Positions 41,480-45,848 of a stretch of 45,848 nucleotides of DNA are shown one piece after another; positions within the stretch are counted from its first letter, which is position 1, and the number at the start of each line of letters is the position of its first letter. The notes below the pieces were generated by a model. That model saw only the letters and a program-made list of their open reading frames with translations, was not told the origin of the DNA and searched no databases. The stretch is from an uncultured Saprospiraceae bacterium (GTDB taxonomy: Bacteria > Bacteroidota > Bacteroidia > Chitinophagales > Saprospiraceae): assembly GCA_937934275.1 (NCBI GenBank), contig CALHAM010000033.1:1-45848 (forward strand), given 5' to 3'. The translations under genes and the position numbers were made by a program.

Positions 41480-41510
41480 AAGACTCATCGGATGCCGCTA
41501 AGTCTTTTTT
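41480..41510 (+). terminator. Plus-strand intrinsic terminator with no plus-strand gene before it
   Basis: AAGACT (41480-41485) pairs with AGTCTT (41501-41506), and TTTT follows directly. The loop contains a further possible CGG / CCG pairing. The flanking genes on both sides are on the minus strand, for which the T-run is on the wrong side. Confidence 0.55.
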
Positions 41511-41525
41511 ATCCCATTTTTTCAG

Positions 41526-43973
41526 TTAGAAAGGATAGCCTACGGCCACGTTGAAGTTGCTGATGTCGCGCCAGCGAGCGCCGCTCCAATCTACCCAATA
41601 ATCTTCGGTTGGAGTTCGATAGGGACGTCGCAGTTTAACACCCCAATCAAATCGGAAGACGAAATACTCGAAGTCGAAGCGCAAGCCAAAGCCTGTGCCC
41701 AAGGCGATGTTTTGGAAAGAGTTCCAGCGCAATTGGGCGCCAGGGCGTTGAGGGTCGGGCTTAAGTGTCCAGATGTTTCCGGCATCCAAAAAGATGGCGC
41801 CTTTAAGCCACCAAAAGAGCGGGAAGCGCAATTCACCGTTGAATTCAAACCGAAAGTCTGCTGCTTGAAAGAACGGCGGGGTAATCCGTGCAGCGCATTG
41901 GCAGGTTTCGTCTATGGCGACATAGCCGCCTGGCCCGATTTCGCGGATGCGCCAAGCGCGCAAGCTGGCGGGTCCGCCCACAAAGAATTGCTTGACGAAG
42001 GGCACATCGGGTGTGTTGCCGAAGGGAAGTGCTACACCGGCCCCTACTCGCAAGACGCCGGTGAGGTCCTCGTTAAAGTCGCGGGTATACGTACTCGAGA
42101 GGTCTAAACGCAGATACCTAGCGAAATCAAGACCTGCAATGGCCCAGTTTTGCTGGCCGAAGGCCGCCGACCACAAACGGTTCAGCAGGTACTCCTCTAC
42201 GCCTGAGAACTCGGAGCTCAAGCGAAGGAACCATCGCTCGCCAAACACATTGGTACGCCCAGTGTACAGGTAGGTGAACGAGCGCAGCACAACCCCCGTG
42301 AACAGTTGGTCTCCGAAACTTCGGCGCAGGAACTCGTTTTGCCCGAAGATGCTGTCGAAGCTCGGCCTGAGCGTAGGGCGAAGCACATCGATGCTAAGGT
42401 TGTCGAACACAAAATGATGCTCAGGGCCGATGTGTAGGGTATACCCCCAGGCGGCGTTGAGGAGGTTGTACGTGTAGAAGCCGCGCAAGTCTAGGAAATT
42501 GTAGTTGAACGCCAGGCGTGCGCGCCCGTCGCGGCGAAGGCGCGCATAGAAGGCATCGGGCACTATGCGCCATCGGTTTGCGCGATGCCACAAGCCTAAA
42601 TAATCGAAATAGCGCGGAAAGAGCACCTCGTTTTGGAACTTGAACTCCTGCGAGAAGAACAGGTTGCTGCGCGGAGCGGACCAATCCAGCTCGGTGCTGT
42701 ACGACAGGTCGCTGCGCAGGTTTTCGGCCCCCTTGAGCAGGTTGCGATGATTGACCGATAAATAGGCCGACATGCCGAAGAGGCGACCGCTGATTTCGCC
42801 GCCGGAGTTGGTAGAGGAGTTAAATTCAAAGCCGGCGCTCGTGCTTAGGCGCTTGTTGAGCGATAGCGCTACGACGACGTTGATGCGCTCCGGTACTACA
42901 GAGTCCGCTGGCGTTCGGACGGTGACAAACTGAAAAATGCCCAGCGTATTCAGGTTCCGGACGGTCAGGTCGAGGTCTTCCTGCCGATACAGGGAATCGG
43001 GTCGAAGAGCAATGATGGCCAGCAGGCGTTCGGGCCTAACAGCAAAGCTGGTAGAAGAAGTAGTGAAATAGATGTTTTCTAAGGTCGTGTCGCGCCCAGT
43101 TCCCACTAAGTCGGGTACAAAATCTAAGAACACCTCTACCTTGCCGATGCGATAGCGCTGGTGCGCTAAGGAGTCAGCGGATGAGTCTACTTTTACTGTT
43201 ACGCGGGTGCGGGTAGCTGTGCTGTCGCCGATGAACTCGATGGAAGTCGGTTGGAAGAAAGCATAGCCGCGATTTTTGAGGGCATAGGTGATGCGGTTTT
43301 TTTCGGCTTCAAAAACACTGCGGTCCAGAGCGCCGCCGCGTTTGAGCAGTGAACCTCCAGCCGTTTTTTGCAAGATTTGGTTGATTTGCGAGTCGGGGCT
43401 GTTGAAGGCAACCGACTCAATGCGGTGCAGGGCACCTAGCTCCACCGTGTAGACTACGGAAGCTTCCTGCCATCGGCGCGGGGAGCGGCTGTTTTTGCGG
43501 CGGATATGCTCTTTTAGACTTACCTCGTAGTGACTGGTCGCCTCTAAGTAGCCGCGCTGCCGCATGTAGTTTTGGAAGTTATTGCGCGTGCGGTCGGTCA
43601 GTACTTTGTCGTAAAACACCGGCGGCTCGGCAATGCGCCTCATCACCCATCGGGCAAAACTCGAGCTTTTGTCGCGGTAGCGATAGTACCACCACAGCCT
43701 GATCGGAGGCCCAAAGCCCAATAAACTGCGCTCGTTGGGCTTTTGCCGAACGAAACCACCCAACGCCGACTTCAAGGCCAATTCCGCATCTAAGAGCAGT
43801 GGCTCTGGGCTTTTGATTTCTATCTTGTAGCTGCGCAGGAGCGGCTTCTCTTCGGCGCTTAAGTAGCGCGACGGCGTACACCCCGACAGTAGCCCTGCCA
43901 GCATCCCTATCGCTAGCCACCCAAAAAGAGAATAATGCGATGGTCTCTTGGAATATCGCTCGCTGCTTTGCAT
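41526..43973 (-). CDS. tamL: TamL-type outer membrane lipoprotein of the Omp85 family
   Basis: The 815-residue protein has a lipoprotein signal with lipobox LLSGC (Cys at about residue 32), so it is a lipidated TamA relative, the form described in Bacteroidota as TamL. POTRA-like domains cover about 40-370, with strand-helix patterns such as LHRIESVAFNSPDSQINQI and YRQEDLDLTVRNLNTLGIF. The C-terminal half is a 16-strand barrel with VKQFFVGGPASLRAWRIRE, which holds the conserved loop L6 (here LRAWR, usually VRGY/F), and a last strand ending in FNVAVGYPF with a terminal Phe. It would assist insertion of outer membrane proteins together with TamB. No tamB gene is adjacent. It diverges from the RNA methyltransferase gene. 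Confidence 0.85.
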   Translation of the reverse strand: MQSSERYSKRPSHYSLFGWLAIGMLAGLLSGCTPSRYLSAEEKPLLRSYKIEIKSPEPLLLDAELALKSALGGFVRQKPNERSLLGFGPPIRLWWYYRYRDKSSSFARWVMRRIAEPPVFYDKVLTDRTRNNFQNYMRQRGYLEATSHYEVSLKEHIRRKNSRSPRRWQEASVVYTVELGALHRIESVAFNSPDSQINQILQKTAGGSLLKRGGALDRSVFEAEKNRITYALKNRGYAFFQPTSIEFIGDSTATRTRVTVKVDSSADSLAHQRYRIGKVEVFLDFVPDLVGTGRDTTLENIYFTTSSTSFAVRPERLLAIIALRPDSLYRQEDLDLTVRNLNTLGIFQFVTVRTPADSVVPERINVVVALSLNKRLSTSAGFEFNSSTNSGGEISGRLFGMSAYLSVNHRNLLKGAENLRSDLSYSTELDWSAPRSNLFFSQEFKFQNEVLFPRYFDYLGLWHRANRWRIVPDAFYARLRRDGRARLAFNYNFLDLRGFYTYNLLNAAWGYTLHIGPEHHFVFDNLSIDVLRPTLRPSFDSIFGQNEFLRRSFGDQLFTGVVLRSFTYLYTGRTNVFGERWFLRLSSEFSGVEEYLLNRLWSAAFGQQNWAIAGLDFARYLRLDLSSTYTRDFNEDLTGVLRVGAGVALPFGNTPDVPFVKQFFVGGPASLRAWRIREIGPGGYVAIDETCQCAARITPPFFQAADFRFEFNGELRFPLFWWLKGAIFLDAGNIWTLKPDPQRPGAQLRWNSFQNIALGTGFGLRFDFEYFVFRFDWGVKLRRPYRTPTEDYWVDWSGARWRDISNFNVAVGYPF

Positions 43974-44166
43974 GTATACTTACTGCCGATACAGTGGTGT
44001 TTTGCTCGATTGCTATGAGGCAAGAGGGCTACTGCCAATAGGGCCATCAAAGGCCCGACATCAACACGTCGGCGAGATTTCGCCTTTTTGTGCTCTTGTG
44101 AGAAAAACTCGTCGCGCTTTGGCGACTTTTGTGCTTTCAAAGCAGGAGCCTTCCAATGAAAAGACG

Positions 44167-44919
44167 ATGCCTTCCGCCCAAGAGTTGAAAATACTGGCTG
44201 CCCTTCAAGTCAAAAAGTACCGGCAAAAATACCGAATGTTTCTGCTCGAAGGCACAAAGCTGGTGGAGGAACTGTTGGCTCAGCAGCGCGTTCGAGCGCA
44301 AGCGGTATACGGCACAACCGCCTGGGCTAAGGCGCACGCCGCACTGGTGGCGCGCGCCGGAGCGTTATTTCGCCCGATTGGCGAAGGCGAGCTGCGCAAG
44401 ATTTCCGCGCTGACGACACCGCCGGGAGTACTGGCTACCGCCGAGTTACCCGCCTTTCAACCGCCAGAGCGCGGGCTGGCCTTTTATCTGGACGGTATTC
44501 GAGACCCCGGCAACTTGGGCACCATCCTGCGCATAGCAGACTGGTTTGGCTTTAGCGCCGTGTATTGTTCGCCCGACTGCGCCGACGCTTTTAGCCCTAA
44601 GGTAGTACAAGCCAGTATGGGTGCCATCCTGCACGTCCCTGTCGCCGAGCTGCCCTTAGCCGACCTGCTCCTATCGTGGGGTGAACGCCCCGTAGTCGGA
44701 GCAGTGCTCGATGGCACAAACGCCTTTCAAGCCTCATTGCCCACTGAAGCCTTGCTCGTCGTGGGCAGCGAAAGCGAGGGCATTCGACCCGAAATCGCCC
44801 GGCACCTCACCCATCGCCTTACGCTTCCGCGCACGCCCGGCAGCCGCGCCGAGTCGCTGAACGCTGCCGTGGCCGCCGGCATTTTGGCCGCTCTATTCAG
44901 GCAAAAGAGCAGCACCTAA
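44167..44919 (+). CDS. SpoU/TrmH-family RNA 2'-O-methyltransferase
   Basis: The 250-residue SPOUT enzyme methylates a ribose 2'-OH in rRNA or tRNA with S-adenosylmethionine. An N-terminal L30e-like substrate domain (KKYRQKYRMFLLEGTKLVEEL) is followed by the three SpoU motifs: DGIRDPGNLGTILRIADWFG, VVGSESEGIRPEI, and LTLPRTPGSRAESLNAAVAAGI with the knot. The target nucleotide cannot be told. I chose the ATG at 44167 (MPSAQELKIL); the upstream extension to 43948 overlaps the tamL gene and is not conserved. A near-consensus GACTTTTG lies about 40 bases before the start. uvrA follows 156 bases later on the same strand. Confidence 0.9.
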   Translation: MPSAQELKILAALQVKKYRQKYRMFLLEGTKLVEELLAQQRVRAQAVYGTTAWAKAHAALVARAGALFRPIGEGELRKISALTTPPGVLATAELPAFQPPERGLAFYLDGIRDPGNLGTILRIADWFGFSAVYCSPDCADAFSPKVVQASMGAILHVPVAELPLADLLLSWGERPVVGAVLDGTNAFQASLPTEALLVVGSESEGIRPEIARHLTHRLTLPRTPGSRAESLNAAVAAGILAALFRQKSST

Positions 44920-45023
44920 GGCCCACCAGGCCCATCATCTTTTCCCTTCCTAAGCCTCTTCTCAGCCCTTGAAAAGGTCAACCGCAACCGCGCCTCTGAA
45001 GCGTTCGTTCGCTCGAAGCAGTT

Positions 45024-45031
45024 TATTTTCG
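45024..45031 (+). promoter_or_regulatory. Likely -7 box for uvrA
   Basis: TATTTTCG differs from TAnnTTTG at one base and lies 45 bases before the uvrA ATG at 45076. A weak GGCC / GGCC hairpin (around 44919-44935) followed by ATCATCTTTTCCC may end the upstream methyltransferase transcript. Confidence 0.35.
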
Positions 45032-45075
45032 CCTTTTCCAACCAAAAACACGGCTCTCTGTTTTTCCGGTACATT

Positions 45076-45848
45076 ATGGCAAAGAAAAAAACGGCCCACA
45101 CAGCAGTCGCAGCGCATGCCTCCAACGGCACCCGTGAGGCCGATGCTTACCTCGAAATTGTCGGCGCGCGTGTGCACAACCTCCAAAACATCAGCGTGCG
45201 CATTCCTCGCAACCGGTTGGTCGTCATTACGGGCGTAAGCGGCTCGGGCAAAAGCTCCTTGGCCTTCGATACCATCTATGCCGAAGGACAACGCCGCTTC
45301 ATGGAAACCCTTTCCAGCTACGCTCGCCAATTCATCGGAGAGTTCGAGCGCCCCGATGTTGACCAGGTGTCGGGCCTCAGCCCAGTCATCAGCATTGAGC
45401 AGAAAACTACGGGGCGCAATCCGCGCTCTACGGTGGGCACAGTAACGGAAGTGTACGACTTTTTGCGCCTGCTCTTCGCCCGCGCGGGCGAGGCTTACTC
45501 CTGGGTAACTGGAGAAAAGATGACCCGCTTCAACGAAGAGCAAATCGTCAGCCACATCTTAAGCAAATATTCGGGACACAAAGTTGCTTTGTTGGCTCCC
45601 TTGGTGCGCGCGCGCAAGGGCCACTACCGCGAGCTGTTCGAGCAAATCCGCAAGCAGGGCTACACTAAAGTGCGCGTGGACGGTCAAATCCGCGACATCA
45701 CGCCCAACATGCAGCTCGACCGCTACAAAATTCACGACATTGAAGTCGTCATTGACCGACTTGAGGTCGGCCACGGACGCGCCGACCGGCTGGGCGAATC
45801 CGTCCGGACTACGCTAAAAATAGGCGATGGCATGGCCATGGTAGTGTC
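45076..45848 (+). CDS. uvrA: Excinuclease ABC subunit A (5' part, cut by window end)
   Basis: The first 257 residues are present and the frame is open to the end of the window. After a basic, low-complexity N terminus ([11 protein letters not shown]), the first ATPase head begins with [21 protein letters not shown] and Walker [21 protein letters not shown], then [33 protein letters not shown] and [15 protein letters not shown], which are nearly invariant in UvrA. UvrA finds bulky DNA lesions with UvrB and starts nucleotide excision repair. Whether this is the main UvrA or a paralogue cannot be told from this part, since the zinc modules and the second ATPase lie beyond the window. Confidence 0.96.
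   Translation, partial: MAKKKTAHTAVAAHASNGTREADAYLEIVGARVHNLQNISVRIPRNRLVVITGVSGSGKSSLAFDTIYAEGQRRFMETLSSYARQFIGEFERPDVDQVSGLSPVISIEQKTTGRNPRSTVGTVTEVYDFLRLLFARAGEAYSWVTGEKMTRFNEEQIVSHILSKYSGHKVALLAPLVRARKGHYRELFEQIRKQGYTKVRVDGQIRDITPNMQLDRYKIHDIEVVIDRLEVGHGRADRLGESVRTTLKIGDGMAMVV

Larger units (their letters stand above)
41020..41525. other. Non-coding stretch with several inverted repeats
   Basis: No gene is seen in these 506 bases. Apart from the minus-strand promoter at its left end, it holds the palindrome GTTAAAATTTTAAC (41300-41313), hairpins AGTCTG / CAGACT (41315-41333), GCCTA / TAGGC (41428-41445) and ACATG / CATGT (41461-41476), and a plus-strand terminator (41480-41510). A plus-strand small RNA is possible. 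Confidence 0.5.

Noticed and set aside
1-45848. Insertion sequences, phage genes, CRISPR arrays, tRNA or rRNA genes
   Set aside because: No transposase or integrase motifs, no regularly spaced repeats, and no T-loop GTTCGA in a cloverleaf context in any intergenic gap.

Overview
The window is a gene-dense chromosomal segment from a member of the Bacteroidota, most likely a pigmented, GC-rich (just over half G+C by eye) relative of the Cytophagia or Saprospiria. The evidence is a set of perfect Bacteroidota-type -7 boxes (TAnnTTTG) in front of genes on both strands, a TamL-type lipoprotein of the Omp85 family, a DUF5606 protein, a eukaryote-like isoleucyl-tRNA synthetase, and a CrtA/CrtD/CruF set as used for monocyclic carotenoids. 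I see no mobile element, CRISPR array, rRNA or tRNA. Base composition looks even, so this reads as core genome.

Layout. 1-5.9 kb: a small secreted protein, lepA, then pyrC and a CoA-type Nudix hydrolase on the minus strand, an SSAT-like acetyltransferase behind a leader-peptide/terminator element, and a DinB-family protein. 6-15.1 kb: rfbB, then minus-strand units: lipoprotein glucose/sorbosone dehydrogenase - bile-acid-type symporter - purine nucleoside phosphorylase; FtsX-type permease - pnuC; DUF5606 - glycosyltransferase. 15.2-22 kb: B12-dependent ribonucleotide reductase, prmC and purK on the plus strand, facing a minus-strand luxC-like acyl-CoA reductase - trmD pair. 22-25 kb: crtA diverging from crtD-cruF. 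25-34 kb: ileS, a membrane protein of unknown function, a KAS III enzyme and a Dna2-like nuclease-helicase, all on the minus strand. 34.2-38.6 kb: dnaX, hpf (minus strand), an aldehyde dehydrogenase and a small membrane protein. 38.6-45.8 kb: two glycosyltransferases in one unit, a 0.5 kb non-coding stretch with a plus-strand terminator, tamL, an SpoU-type RNA methyltransferase and the 5' part of uvrA.

How the genes fit together. Many are housekeeping: translation (lepA, prmC, trmD, ileS, hpf, SpoU methyltransferase), nucleotide metabolism (pyrC, pnp, purK, nrdJ), replication and repair (dnaX, Dna2-like protein, uvrA). The carotenoid genes would build the acyclic psi end of a saproxanthin-, myxol- or flexixanthin-like pigment; phytoene synthase, phytoene desaturase and cyclase must lie elsewhere. 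Three genes act on fatty-acyl substrates or are likely to (KAS III, LuxC-like reductase, aldehyde dehydrogenase), but they are not in one operon.

The strongest leads are: (1) a compact promoter - 12-codon ORF - intrinsic terminator in front of the polyamine/thialysine-type acetyltransferase, which looks like a translation-coupled attenuator; (2) an A9 run in dnaX directly after the clamp-loader core with a stop codon two codons away in the -1 frame, which suggests a tau/gamma recoding switch; (3) an isoleucyl-tRNA synthetase whose HIGH signature reads GIHH; (4) a structured non-coding stretch ending in a terminator near 41.5 kb; (5) several -7 boxes so close to start codons that leaderless mRNAs are expected.
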